Source: Rikenellaceae bacterium (GTDB taxonomy: Bacteria > Bacteroidota > Bacteroidia > Bacteroidales > Rikenellaceae). Taken from it: DNA of 64,000 nt. A program made the position numbers and the translations under genes. Each line of letters starts with the position of its first letter. Positions within the stretch are counted from its first letter, which is position 1. The notes beneath the pieces are model-generated. The model was not told the origin of the DNA. It saw nothing but the letters and a program-made list of their open reading frames with translations, and searched no databases. Of the stretch, positions 24,719-33,426 are shown piece after piece. The DNA lies in NCBI GenBank assembly GCA_015059925.1, contig SUZL01000008.1, forward strand, positions 1 through 64,000. Reading direction: 5' to 3'.

Positions 24719-26029
24719 TTACTCCTCTTTAATTCTGATAATCATATTGGAGATGATTGCGGCCAAACCTCCTGTGGTGATACCCGATGAGAAGATGTTT
24801 TTGATCGTCTCGGGGAACTGCATCAGAATATCGGGATACAACTCCACGCCAAGACCCATACTGAAACTGATGGCGATCACCAGCGTAGCCTTGCGGTCGA
24901 TCTTCTGCGAGGCGATGATCTTCACTCCTGCCGAGGCTACCGTGCCGAACATAAGCAGGGTGGCACCACCCAGTACGGGGTCGGGCATAAACGAGAATAC
25001 CACACCGATGATAGGGAAGAATCCCAGCAACACGAGGAAGAGAGCGATAAAGTAACCCACATATCTGCTCGCTACGCCTGTGAGCTGTATCATACCGTTG
25101 TTTTGAGCGAAAATCGAGTTGGGGAACGAGTTGAGCACACCTGCAAGGAACGAGTTCACACCATCGGCAAGGATGCCGCCCTGCGCACGCTTGAGGAACT
25201 TCTCGCCCTCGACGGGCTCTTCCGAGATAAGCGAATTGGCCGTAATATCACCATATGCCTCGATAGCTGTAATGACATACACTATCGCGAAGGCCAATAT
25301 GGCTGATATGTTGAATGATACGCCATACTTGAACGGTAGCGGAATGTTGAAGAGTGAATATTGTGGCATATTGCCAAAATCCACCATCCCGCACAAATAC
25401 GCTACTGCATAGCCTACAACGATACCGATAATAATCGAGCCCATACGCAGGTAACGATTTGAGCTGCGGTTGAAAAAGACGATGAGCAATAGCACCAGCG
25501 CCGCAATGCCAAGATTCTGGAACGAGCCGAAAGTGCCGTTGTCGATTGCCGCTGTGCCGCCACCACACGAGGTGATGCCGACCTTAATGAGGCTTATGCC
25601 GATAAGCGTAACCACAATGCCCGATACGAGTGGGGTAATGATCTTCATCGCATATTTGAGTATGCGGCTGATGAATACCTCGGCCAGTGCCCCGACCATA
25701 GTTGCTCCGAAGATTGCAGGCAAGCCTCCGATTGCTCCTGCCATAATGATGGGGCTGATGAACGAAAAACTTGTGCCCTGCACACATAGCAATCCGCATC
25801 CTACACCACCCAGACGCTTGCACTGAATAAAGGTGGCGATACCCGATACGAACAACGACATCGAGACCAAAAAACTCGTTGTCTCAACATCAAACCCCAG
25901 CGCACCCGAGATAATCAGGGGCGGTGTTATGATCGCCACAAATATTGCCAAAAGATGCTGCAATGCAGCAAAGAGCGCGTCTTTCAGCGGCGGACGATCC
26001 TCCAATCCGTATATAAGGCCGTTTTTCAT
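24719..26029 (-). CDS. Xanthine permease, NCS2 family
   Basis: A 436-residue membrane protein with about 14 hydrophobic segments. The start (DRPPLKDALFAALQHLLAIF) and the central CVQGTSFSFISPIIM and ITAIEAYGDITANSLISEEP segments are NCS2 signatures; the last corresponds to the substrate-binding helix with Glu and the QxG region. It imports a purine base, most likely xanthine, by proton symport. It follows xpt with only two bases between, so transport and phosphoribosylation of the same base are coupled in one operon. Confidence 0.9.
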   Translation of the reverse strand: MKNGLIYGLEDRPPLKDALFAALQHLLAIFVAIITPPLIISGALGFDVETTSFLVSMSLFVSGIATFIQCKRLGGVGCGLLCVQGTSFSFISPIIMAGAIGGLPAIFGATMVGALAEVFISRILKYAMKIITPLVSGIVVTLIGISLIKVGITSCGGGTAAIDNGTFGSFQNLGIAALVLLLIVFFNRSSNRYLRMGSIIIGIVVGYAVAYLCGMVDFGNMPQYSLFNIPLPFKYGVSFNISAILAFAIVYVITAIEAYGDITANSLISEEPVEGEKFLKRAQGGILADGVNSFLAGVLNSFPNSIFAQNNGMIQLTGVASRYVGYFIALFLVLLGFFPIIGVVFSFMPDPVLGGATLLMFGTVASAGVKIIASQKIDRKATLVIAISFSMGLGVELYPDILMQFPETIKNIFSSGITTGGLAAIISNMIIRIKEE

Positions 26030-26031
26030 CT

Positions 26032-26598
26032 CTATTTAAGTTTTATTGTGCAGTTATCCAGACTCTCTATGATGGCCAACGACTCCACGTGTATGCCTCG
26101 TCCACGCAACTCTGCGCCTCCGCTCTGAAATCCCTTCTCGATAAGGAAACCCATTCCCTCCAACGTGGCACCTGCTTGGTTGATCAGGTCGATGATTCCT
26201 ATGGCAGCATTTCCGTTGGCAAGAAAATCGTCAATAAATAGTACTCTATCATCCTTTGAGAGGTAATCTCCGCTGACACATACCGAGTACGATCTGTTTT
26301 TTGTAAAAGAGAACACCTTGGTCTCCAGCATATTCTCCATTGTGCTTGGTGTTTTCTTCTTTGCGAAGAGCACCGGAACGTTAAGATAGGCTCCCACCAT
26401 AATTGCCGGAGCAATACCGCTGGCCTCAATCGTGATAACCTTGTTGATGTTATGATTTGAGAATCGTCTGACGAGTTCTTGAGCCATTTCGTGCATCAAT
26501 ATGGGATCCATCTGATGGTTGATGAAGTTATCTACCTTCAAAATGCCTCCCGGAAAGCATTTTCCGTCGCTCAGGATGCGCTCTTTTAGTTGCTTCAT
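26032..26598 (-). CDS. xpt: Xanthine phosphoribosyltransferase
   Basis: A 188-residue type I PRTase that converts xanthine and PRPP to XMP. The PRPP loop is [14 protein letters not shown] (residues 120-133). The family's N-terminus [20 protein letters not shown] and [17 protein letters not shown] are present. Length is normal. It is the first gene of the xpt-permease operon, with a minus-strand -7 box TATATTTG at plus 26657-26664. The leader (26599-26660) was checked for a purine riboswitch core and none is evident. Confidence 0.93.
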   Translation of the reverse strand: MKQLKERILSDGKCFPGGILKVDNFINHQMDPILMHEMAQELVRRFSNHNINKVITIEASGIAPAIMVGAYLNVPVLFAKKKTPSTMENMLETKVFSFTKNRSYSVCVSGDYLSKDDRVLFIDDFLANGNAAIGIIDLINQAGATLEGMGFLIEKGFQSGGAELRGRGIHVESLAIIESLDNCTIKLK

Positions 26599-26656
26599 AG
26601 TCTATTCATTTATTCAGTTTGTATGTGGAATCTCCGTTTTGGAACAGAAACGCATA

Positions 26657-26664
26657 CAAATATA
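26657..26664 (-). promoter_or_regulatory. -7 box (TATATTTG) of the xpt operon
   Basis: Matches TAnnTTTG, 59 bases before the xpt start. No clear -33 box at the right distance. Confidence 0.45.
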
Positions 26665-26754
26665 CTATTTATTCTAATACGATATATCGAGATTGCGCGA
26701 TTAACTTTTGTAATGTTGGAAATTTACTCGAAAAACAAATTTTTCATTTCTAAA

Positions 26755-26786
26755 TTTGGTAACTCTCCGCGAAGTGTGTATCTTTG
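26755..26786 (+). promoter_or_regulatory. Promoter of the SlyD-type isomerase gene
   Basis: TTTG at 26755-26758, a 20-base spacer and TATCTTTG at 26779-26786. Confidence 0.7.
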
Positions 26787-26827
26787 TATGATTCAAACAA
26801 AACGAATTGAACTAAAACCAAAGAAAT

Positions 26828-27391
26828 ATGAAAGTAGAAAACGCAAAAATGGTGTCGGTACACTACACTCTGACCGTTGATGGCCAGATTGCCGACCAGT
26901 CACGCGAGGGCCAGCCCCTGCAGTTCATCTGCGGTACGGGTATGCTCCTGCCCAAGTTCGAGGGCGCTATCATCGGCAAGGAGCCCGGTGAGAAGGTGTC
27001 GTTCACGCTCGCTCCCGCCGACGGCTACGGCGAGATCATCCCCGAGGCAGTTGTCGATCTTCCCAAGTCGATCTTTATGATCGACGGCAAGGTTGCCGAT
27101 AACCTGCTTGTGGTTGGTAATCAGATCCCTATGAGCGACGCTCAGGGCAACCGTATGCTCGGTACCGTTAAGGAGGTAGCTGAGCAGACCGTTAAGATGG
27201 ACTTCAACCACCCGATGGCCGGCAAGACCTTGAACTTCGATGTTGAGGTTGTCGAGGTACGCGACGTAACCCCCGAGGATCTGGCATCACAGGGCGGCTG
27301 CAACTGCGGTTGTTCGGGCGACTGCGAGAGCGGTTGCGAGGGTGGCAAGTGCGGCGAGAGCCACGACGAGGGCTGCGACTGCTGCCACTAA
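26828..27391 (+). CDS. slyD: SlyD-type FKBP peptidyl-prolyl isomerase with a metal-binding tail
   Basis: A 187-residue FKBP-type isomerase and chaperone. The FKBP fold opens with MVSVHYTLTVDGQIADQSRE and FICGTGMLLPKFEGAIIGKE. The inserted IF chaperone domain covers about residues 70-125, and the fold closes with FDVEVVEVRDVTPEDL. The last 30 residues are rich in Cys and His (GGCNCGCSGDCESGCEGG, then GCDCCH), as in SlyD proteins that bind nickel and other metals. It has its own promoter and terminator. Confidence 0.9.
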   Translation: MKVENAKMVSVHYTLTVDGQIADQSREGQPLQFICGTGMLLPKFEGAIIGKEPGEKVSFTLAPADGYGEIIPEAVVDLPKSIFMIDGKVADNLLVVGNQIPMSDAQGNRMLGTVKEVAEQTVKMDFNHPMAGKTLNFDVEVVEVRDVTPEDLASQGGCNCGCSGDCESGCEGGKCGESHDEGCDCCH

Positions 27392-27412
27392 TCTGCTGTA
27401 GGAAATTTTTAG

Positions 27413-27447
27413 GGCCCGCCTGACCGAGAGTCGGGCGGCCTTTTTTA
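27413..27447 (+). terminator. Terminator of the SlyD-type gene
   Basis: GGCCCGCCTGAC, loop CGAGA, GTCGGGCGGCC and six T residues. It ends only about five bases before the next start codon. Confidence 0.8.
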
Positions 27448-27452
27448 TTGAT

Positions 27453-28592
27453 ATGCACACAATTGCCGATATTGTCGATGCCGTAGCTTCGCCCTATGCC
27501 GAGTGGCGTACGCTGCGCGATGTAAAACCCGAGATGCGCGATGGACGGCCCGTATATGTTACGGGCAATGCCGCTGTGTCGTTTCGCGTTGAGCACGAGG
27601 GCCGACTGAAGATGCTCAAGTGCTACACGCGCCCCAATGCGCGTCTGGGCGCAATCTATGGCGAGCAGTTCCATCCGCGCGAGCTCACCGTTCGCAACAT
27701 CGTGGGGCGCGCGGCAATGGTTGATTGTCTTTTGACTGACTACATCGAGGGCCGCACTCTCGACGAGGCTTTGGCCTCGGCGCAAACGGTCGAGGAGTGT
27801 CAATTTCTGGCACAAGGTTTCGACCGTCTTGCTGCGGAGATTCTCCGCTCGGGGCGGGCGCACGGCGACCTGAAACCCGAGAATATAATCGTGGGCGAGG
27901 ATGGTCGCCAGCACGCCATCGATTGGGATGCCGCCTTCGTCGAGCGCTTTGCGGGCGAGGAGGCTCTCGAGATCGGTACGGCAGCGTATCAGCATCCCGA
28001 GCGCGGGGTGGAGATGTATGATGAGCATATCGACGACTACTCTATTGCGATGATCTCCACACTGTTGCACTTGGCAGCGGTCGATTGTGCGGTTGTGGAG
28101 CATTACAGAAAATATCACGAGCCGCCGATGCTGCCTCTCGACATCCGTCGTGGAGCGACGCAACTTATCGACAAGGCGAAGGAGGAGTTCGCCCGCCGAG
28201 GCTGGGCGCGTCAGTACCGTGTGGCGGAGATGTTGCGCTCGCCTTACGCGCGACTGTTCCGTCTGCGTGAGGTTTTTGTTCCGAGGCCGATGACAACTTC
28301 TGACACAGCGCCCACGCTCGATGTGGAGTGGGGCTGGTGGGGTTGTCGTCAGGGCGATGGGTGGGCTATTCAGCCGCTCTATGACTCTGGTTTTGAGCCC
28401 TCGGAGGGTGTGGCGCTGATGGTGCTGGGTGGGTATAGCCACTATGTTGCCGTTGAGGATGGCCGCACGCTGATGAGTATGGGCAAAGGCGATGATGCCC
28501 GATCGGTGCGCGACGGCGTGGCTCGCTTAAGGCGCGCCGATGGACGGGAGCAAACAATCGCTGTGGAGGAGTTGATTAATTCGTCGAAATAA
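27453..28592 (+). CDS. Protein kinase with a C-terminal WG-like region
   Basis: A 379-residue cytoplasmic protein. Residues 30-260 are a eukaryotic-type kinase: likely ATP lysine at 56 (RLKMLKCY), catalytic loop HGDLKPEN at 137-144 with Asp139, metal-binding Asp157 in DWD (replacing DFG), the activation-segment end GTAAYQHPE at 175-183 and Asp195 in DDYS. All core residues for activity are present. The glycine-rich loop is worn. The C-terminal third (about 290-345: GCRQGDGWAIQPLYDSGFEP) resembles a WG repeat. It lies 30 bases before a VWA gene and looks like a paralogue of the pseudokinase at 29479-30423. It starts within a few bases of the slyD terminator, so it may need read-through or an internal promoter. 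Substrates are unknown. Confidence 0.8.
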   Translation: MHTIADIVDAVASPYAEWRTLRDVKPEMRDGRPVYVTGNAAVSFRVEHEGRLKMLKCYTRPNARLGAIYGEQFHPRELTVRNIVGRAAMVDCLLTDYIEGRTLDEALASAQTVEECQFLAQGFDRLAAEILRSGRAHGDLKPENIIVGEDGRQHAIDWDAAFVERFAGEEALEIGTAAYQHPERGVEMYDEHIDDYSIAMISTLLHLAAVDCAVVEHYRKYHEPPMLPLDIRRGATQLIDKAKEEFARRGWARQYRVAEMLRSPYARLFRLREVFVPRPMTTSDTAPTLDVEWGWWGCRQGDGWAIQPLYDSGFEPSEGVALMVLGGYSHYVAVEDGRTLMSMGKGDDARSVRDGVARLRRADGREQTIAVEELINSSK

Positions 28593-28602
28593 TCTATATT
28601 TG
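28572..28602 (+). promoter_or_regulatory. Internal promoter before the VWA gene
   Basis: TTG at 28572-28574, a 20-base spacer and TATATTTG at 28595-28602, overlapping the end of the kinase gene. It would drive the VWA and following genes independently. Confidence 0.6.
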
Positions 28603-28622
28603 CGTTTGTAAACCATCGCGAT

Positions 28623-29477
28623 ATGTATTCTCAAGAGATCACACGCACCCATCGTTCGGCCTTTGTGCTGGTACTCGACCGTTCGGCTTCGATGCAGCAG
28701 CAGGTACGCTTTGGCGAGCTTCTGATGAGCAAGGCCGAGGCGGTAGCCTACACGGCCAATGCCCTGCTGACGGAGCTTATCGACCGCTCGCGCCGTACGG
28801 ATGGCCTGCGCGACTACTACGACGTGGCCGTTGTGGGGTATTGCAACGACGAAGTGGAGATGCTCCTGTGTGAGGATGGCTTTCTCTCGATTGAGCGGTT
28901 GGCTGCGCGCGAGCCTAAGATGAGTCGCTTGGCCATTGAGCGTCAGCGCTCGGACGGCAGCTCGGCCATCGAGGAGCACCACCAATACCGCTGGATCGAG
29001 CCGCGTGCCGAGGGTACTACGCCGATGTATGAGGCGCTGCTCCGCGTGCGCGATATGCTGCGGGAGTGGTGCGAGAAGGAGGCGAATAGGGAGAGCTTCC
29101 CGCCCGTAGTGATTCACATCACCGATGGCGAGGCCTCGGATTGCGACGATCGCGAATTGCGCGATGTCTGCTCCGAAGTGCGCCGTGTGGCCACACGCGA
29201 TGGTAATGTGCTGCTGCTCAATATCCATATCTCAACGGACTCTACACTCGAATCGATCATCTTCCCGATGGCCGACGAATTGCGGTCGGCCGGACGTTAT
29301 GCGCGTCTTTTGGCCGAGTGTTCGAGCGTTATGCCTACGGCTTTCGATGGCCCGATCTCGCAACTGAAGGGCGTGGGCGCGGTGCCGCCGTATTTCGGTA
29401 TGGGATATAATGCCAGCATCATAGAGTTGCTCTCGATCATAAATATCGGTTCACGCAGTATCACAAATATGCAATAG
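28623..29477 (+). CDS. VWA-domain protein (TerY-like)
   Basis: A 284-residue cytoplasmic protein that is essentially one von Willebrand factor A domain. The MIDAS metal site is complete: DRSAS at 19-23 (DxSxS), the threonine in EGTTPMYEAL and the aspartate in HITDGEASD. There is no signal peptide or membrane segment. An insert of about 40 residues (EPKMSRLAIERQRSDGSSAI) precedes the threonine. Stand-alone cytoplasmic VWA proteins that travel with protein kinases are known from TerY-type triads, where a PP2C phosphatase is the third member; here the third gene is a pseudokinase. It begins 30 bases after the kinase gene and ends one base before the pseudokinase start. Confidence 0.82.
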   Translation: MYSQEITRTHRSAFVLVLDRSASMQQQVRFGELLMSKAEAVAYTANALLTELIDRSRRTDGLRDYYDVAVVGYCNDEVEMLLCEDGFLSIERLAAREPKMSRLAIERQRSDGSSAIEEHHQYRWIEPRAEGTTPMYEALLRVRDMLREWCEKEANRESFPPVVIHITDGEASDCDDRELRDVCSEVRRVATRDGNVLLLNIHISTDSTLESIIFPMADELRSAGRYARLLAECSSVMPTAFDGPISQLKGVGAVPPYFGMGYNASIIELLSIINIGSRSITNMQ

Positions 29478-29478
29478 T

Positions 29479-30423
29479 ATGGCTACGATCTCCGACCTGC
29501 GCAGTGCGCTAACCCATCCGCGAACACATTTCCGTTCGCTCGGCCGTCTGAGGTGGAATGGTGGGGAGATTGTGCGCTCGACACTCTTTGCCGAGGCGGT
29601 GGTGGAGTGCGACGGCGAGCGATTGAGATTGTGTATGCCGCTTGCGTCGCTGTCGCTCGCTCGTGTGGAGCGATTTATGCCACAGAAACGTCATCTGCTC
29701 TCGACGAGCGTGCCCGAGCTGAGGCTGCTGCGCGGAGAGATGGCCACCGAAAGGGGCGATGCGGTCGATATTTTGTGTGAGCGCGTGCCCGATGCACTCC
29801 CGATGGCGGATGCGGTGGCGAGCGTGAATGATAATGAGGAGGCCTCGGCTCTGATCGGAGCGCTCGATGCGTTGCAGGCGCGACTGCGCGCGGCCGATGT
29901 GTCGCACAACAACGTGCGTGAGCAGAACCTGCTGCTCGATGCCGAGGGTGAGGCGCATTTGGTGCGTTGGTACTACGCAACCGTTGGCACGGGAGGCGAC
30001 GATGAGGCCTTCGAGGAGCTGCGTCGGAAGATTGCTTCGGCGGCCGATGGGTTGAGCGTGGGGGATGTGGCCGATGGCTACGATGCTCTGCCGCGACTCG
30101 ATGGACACCTAAGCGTAAGACCTATACGCGAGGGCTTGGCTGCGGTGGAGGATGAGTCGGGATGGGGATTTGTCGATAGCGAGAATCGCAGCGTCGTACC
30201 ATCTGTATATCTGTGGGTTAATGATTTCCGCGAAGGTCGTGCTGAGGTGGAGACGGCTAAGGGTATGGGCCTGATTGACAAGGCGGGCCGATACATCATC
30301 GAGCCGCGATATGAGGTTGTCGAGTATGATTCACGAAGCGGTCGTTCGATGGCTCGGCAGCGGGAGGAGTGGATTGAATTTGATTACTCGGGTCAGAGAT
30401 TGGTCGAGGAGGAGACAGTATGA
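29479..30423 (+). CDS. Pseudokinase with C-terminal WG repeats
   Basis: A 314-residue cytoplasmic protein. Residues 20-200 align by pattern with the kinase at 27453-28592, but the catalytic loop reads HNNVREQN (143-150) instead of HGDLKPEN, so the catalytic Asp is Asn145, and DWD has become RWY (163-165). It should not be able to phosphorylate. Residues 205-310 carry WG-type repeats (GWGFVDSENRSVVPSVYLWV, GMGLIDKAGRYIIEPRYEVV), a beta-rich module used for protein binding. A role as adaptor or allosteric partner of the active kinase is inferred. It overlaps the next gene by four bases (ATGA). Confidence 0.7.
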   Translation: MATISDLRSALTHPRTHFRSLGRLRWNGGEIVRSTLFAEAVVECDGERLRLCMPLASLSLARVERFMPQKRHLLSTSVPELRLLRGEMATERGDAVDILCERVPDALPMADAVASVNDNEEASALIGALDALQARLRAADVSHNNVREQNLLLDAEGEAHLVRWYYATVGTGGDDEAFEELRRKIASAADGLSVGDVADGYDALPRLDGHLSVRPIREGLAAVEDESGWGFVDSENRSVVPSVYLWVNDFREGRAEVETAKGMGLIDKAGRYIIEPRYEVVEYDSRSGRSMARQREEWIEFDYSGQRLVEEETV

Positions 30424-30821
30424 AAAGAGTGTTAATAGCTCTGCTCGCGCTGGCTTTTGCGGCGTGCGGGCAGCAATCAAAAGTGGATATGCAACAGAAA
30501 TATGAGGACAGGTTGGTGCGCCTGTCAAAGATCGAGGTCTATGAGGAGTATTTGGACGACTACCTCTCGTTCGTTGGCGAGGTGGGACGCACATCGGTAG
30601 AGCAGGAGGAGGGTGTCTTGACACTCTTCAGCGTGCAGGAGAAGGAGCGTCCCTGCCACATCACCATACTTGAGATCTATGCCGACCGCGCGGCCTACGA
30701 GCACCACATCGCAACGCCCCATTTCCAGAAGTATAAGCAGGGTACGCTGCATATGGTCAAGTCGTTGGAGCTGTGTGATGGCAAGGCTCTTGTGCCTGAT
30801 ATGTTGATTAAAAATAAATAA
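30420..30821 (+). CDS. Lipoprotein with an antibiotic-biosynthesis-monooxygenase (ABM) domain
   Basis: A 133-residue protein with lipoprotein signal MKRVLIALLALAFAACGQ (Cys16). The rest is a single ABM/YgiN-like ferredoxin-fold domain (RLVRLSKIEVYEEYLDDYLS, LEIYADRAAYEHHIATPHFQ, then KYKQGTLHMV). Small ABM proteins include quinol monooxygenases and heme-degrading enzymes; the EHHIATPHF histidines suit this family. Lipid anchoring is less usual. It is translationally coupled to the pseudokinase gene and sits 12 bases before trxB, suggesting a redox-related function. Confidence 0.75.
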   Translation: MKRVLIALLALAFAACGQQSKVDMQQKYEDRLVRLSKIEVYEEYLDDYLSFVGEVGRTSVEQEEGVLTLFSVQEKERPCHITILEIYADRAAYEHHIATPHFQKYKQGTLHMVKSLELCDGKALVPDMLIKNK

Positions 30822-30833
30822 AATATAAAGATT

Positions 30834-31757
30834 ATGGAAAGAACAAAATGCTTAATTATCGGTAGCGGCCCGGCAGGATTCACAGCCGCAATTTACACCT
30901 CGCGTGCCAACCTCTCGCCCATCGTGTACGAGGGTATCGAGCCCGGAGGTCAGCTTACGACAACCACCGAGATCGAGAACTTCCCCGGCTACCCAGAGGG
31001 TATCGGCGGTACGGAGATGATGGCGCAGCTCAAGCAGCAGGCGCAGCGTTTCGGTGCGGATGTGCGTTTCGGTGTTGTTACCGACCTTGACCTCGATGTG
31101 CGCCCCTTCGTGGCGACGATCGACGGCGAAAAGAAGATTGAGGCCGATGCTGTGATCGTGGCAACGGGTGCTTCGGCGAAGTATTTGGGTTTGGAGTCGG
31201 AGATGAAGTACAGAGGTCAGGGCGTGAGCGCCTGCGCAACGTGCGACGGCTTCTTCTACCGCAAGCAGGATGTTGCCGTTGTGGGCGGTGGCGATACGGC
31301 TTGTGAGGAGGCAACCTACCTCGCGTCGATCTGTAAGCAAGTCTACCTGATTGTCCGAAAACCTTTCTTGCGCGCATCGAAGGCTATGCAGGAGCGAGTG
31401 TTCAACACGCCGAATATCAAGGTGTTGTTCGAGTATAATACGGTCGAGGTGTTGGGCGATGAGGATGGCGTTACGGGCGCTCGTCTGCGCCACTCGTCGG
31501 GCGAGGAGCTGACGATCGATATTATGGGCTTCTTCCTCGCTATCGGTCATCACCCCAATACCGAGCTCTTCAAGGGTAAGCTGGAGCTCGACGAGGAGGG
31601 TTACATCAAGACCATCCCCGGTACGTCGAAGACCAACATCGAGGGCGTGTTCGCTGCGGGCGACGTGAAGGATCCCCACTACCGTCAGGCTATCACGGCC
31701 GCAGGATCGGGCTGCATCGCGGCGCTGGATTGTGAGCGTTATCTGTTGAGCCGATAA
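30834..31757 (+). CDS. trxB: Thioredoxin-disulfide reductase
   Basis: A 307-residue flavoprotein that reduces thioredoxin with NADPH. It shows the FAD motif GSGPAGFTAAIYTSRA, the redox pair CATC (SACATCDGFFYRK), the NADPH motif GGGDTACEEATYLA and the second FAD segment GVFAAGDVKDPHYRQA. Length is normal. Its stop overlaps the start of rnz (TAATG). It lies in the middle of the run that begins with the kinase genes. Confidence 0.95.
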   Translation: MERTKCLIIGSGPAGFTAAIYTSRANLSPIVYEGIEPGGQLTTTTEIENFPGYPEGIGGTEMMAQLKQQAQRFGADVRFGVVTDLDLDVRPFVATIDGEKKIEADAVIVATGASAKYLGLESEMKYRGQGVSACATCDGFFYRKQDVAVVGGGDTACEEATYLASICKQVYLIVRKPFLRASKAMQERVFNTPNIKVLFEYNTVEVLGDEDGVTGARLRHSSGEELTIDIMGFFLAIGHHPNTELFKGKLELDEEGYIKTIPGTSKTNIEGVFAAGDVKDPHYRQAITAAGSGCIAALDCERYLLSR

Positions 31758-32689
31758 TGTCGATTGCCGTAACCATACTCGGCTCCTCGTCGGCCAAGCC
31801 CTCGTCGATGGGACACCCCTCGGCGCAGGTGGTGAACATCAACGAGCAGTACTTCCTCGTCGATGCGGGGGAGGGTGTGCAACGCCAGATGGCACGATGT
31901 GGCATCTCGGCGCTGAAGTTGCGCGCGGTCTTTATCTCGCATCTGCACGGAGACCATCTCTATGGTCTGTTCCCGTTGCTCTCGACGCTCGGACTGTATG
32001 GCCGCCGAACGCCGCTCAGGATCTATGCTCCGCGACCTTTCGGGGAGATGTTGGAGGCGTTCCTGCGCCTGTGTGAGAGCGATTTGCCATATACGCCCGA
32101 GTGGGTGGAGGTCGATACTACGAAGCACCAGATCATCTTCGAGAACGACACGACCGAGGTGTGGTCGCTGCCGCTTCGCCATCGTGTGCCGACGGCAGGG
32201 TATCTGTTTCGCCAGAAGGAGCCTGCGCTCAATGTGAAAAAATTTGCGATCGAGCGATATGGACTGAGTGTGCAACAGATCGTGCAGGCCAAGCGAGGCG
32301 AGGATGTGGCGCTGGAGAGTGGCGAGGTGCTCGGCAATGAGTCGATCACCTATCGTCCTTATGGAGCGCTTTCGTATGCCTACTGCTCCGATACGAACTA
32401 CTCGGCACGACTTGCCCGAATGGTCGAGGGGGTTGATCTGCTCTACCACGAGGCCACCTATGCGGCCGATATGCGAAAGATAGCCAAGGAGCGTGGCCAC
32501 GCCACTACGGCCGATGCCGCGAAGGTGGCGCAGATGGCGGGTGCGGGACGGCTGATCATAGGCCACTTCTCGACGCGCTACCGCGACCTTGAGCCTCTGC
32601 TGAAGGAGGCACAGGAGATATTCCCCGCAACGGAGCTTGCCCGCGAGGGAGAGACATTTGTGATTGAACCAAATCCCCGAAAACAATGA
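31757..32689 (+). CDS. rnz: Ribonuclease Z
   Basis: A 310-residue metallo-beta-lactamase-fold nuclease that trims tRNA 3' trailers. The metal-binding motif is SHLHGDHLYGL near residue 60, with further ligands in YCSDTNYS, HEATYAADM and IGHFSTRY. Because tRNAs in this lineage often lack encoded CCA (as the tRNA-Leu here), the enzyme prepares them for CCA addition. It overlaps trxB by one base and the next gene by four. Confidence 0.93.
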   Translation: MSIAVTILGSSSAKPSSMGHPSAQVVNINEQYFLVDAGEGVQRQMARCGISALKLRAVFISHLHGDHLYGLFPLLSTLGLYGRRTPLRIYAPRPFGEMLEAFLRLCESDLPYTPEWVEVDTTKHQIIFENDTTEVWSLPLRHRVPTAGYLFRQKEPALNVKKFAIERYGLSVQQIVQAKRGEDVALESGEVLGNESITYRPYGALSYAYCSDTNYSARLARMVEGVDLLYHEATYAADMRKIAKERGHATTADAAKVAQMAGAGRLIIGHFSTRYRDLEPLLKEAQEIFPATELAREGETFVIEPNPRKQ

Positions 32690-33426
32690 CAAAAGCCGAG
32701 ATACAATTTGTGCGTTCGCTCGCCGATAAGCGCGTGCGCGATGAGGAGCGATTGTTTGTGGCCGAGGGCGATAAGCTCATCGGCGAGATCTTACAATCGG
32801 GACTCAGGGTGCGTAGCCTCTATGCCGTTGAGGGCCACTTCGAGGGCCGTGCCGAGTGCGTTACGGCCAAGGAGATGGAGCGTCTTACGCAACTCAAGAC
32901 GGCCTCGACGTCGCTGGCCGTTGTGGAGCAGCCGCGCCACAAAAAGCCCTTTGCGGCATCGGCCGAGCGATTGTCGATAGCACTCGATGGCGTGCAGAAT
33001 CCCGGAAATTTGGGAACTATCATACGCCTTGCCGACTGGTTTGGCGTGGAGGATATCTACTGCTCGGAGGATACGGCCGACTGCTTCAATCCCAAGGTGG
33101 TGCAGGCTACGATGGGGGCAATACTGCGCGTTAGGGTGCATTACCTGCCGCTCGCGGAGTTTCTGCGTCGCTCGGCCGAGAGCGGGGTGGCGGTGTATGG
33201 CACGATGCTCGACGGCGAGGATATCTACGGCGCTGAGCTGCGGCAGTCGGGCCTTATCGTGATGGGTAACGAGGGCCGAGGCGTAAGTGCGGCGTGTGCC
33301 GAGAGTTTCACGCACAGACTTCTGATTCCCGCTTACCCGCCTGAGCGTCAGGGCTCGGAGTCGCTTAATGTGGCGATGGCGACGGGAATCGTGTGTGCCG
33401 AGTTTCGACGACGGGCAAGGGGGTAA
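32686..33426 (+). CDS. TrmH/SpoU-family RNA 2'-O-methyltransferase
   Basis: A 246-residue SPOUT enzyme. An N-terminal substrate-binding domain (EERLFVAEGDKLIGEIL) is followed by the knotted methyltransferase domain with LDGVQNPGNLGTIIRLADWF, LIVMGNEGRGVSAACAE and IPAYPPERQGSESLNVAMAT, the three SpoU motifs. It methylates ribose in rRNA or tRNA using SAM; the exact site is not clear. It ends the long run starting at 27453, and a terminator follows at 33464-33494. Confidence 0.9.
   Translation: MTKAEIQFVRSLADKRVRDEERLFVAEGDKLIGEILQSGLRVRSLYAVEGHFEGRAECVTAKEMERLTQLKTASTSLAVVEQPRHKKPFAASAERLSIALDGVQNPGNLGTIIRLADWFGVEDIYCSEDTADCFNPKVVQATMGAILRVRVHYLPLAEFLRRSAESGVAVYGTMLDGEDIYGAELRQSGLIVMGNEGRGVSAACAESFTHRLLIPAYPPERQGSESLNVAMATGIVCAEFRRRARG

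Noticed and set aside
26599..26760. Possible purine riboswitch before xpt
   Set aside because: The conserved core and the two kissing loops of the purine aptamer are not seen; the leader is short and AT-rich.
27204..28442. Leftward frame of 412 codons opposite slyD and the kinase gene
   Set aside because: It is an antisense shadow; the plus-strand kinase has complete catalytic motifs.
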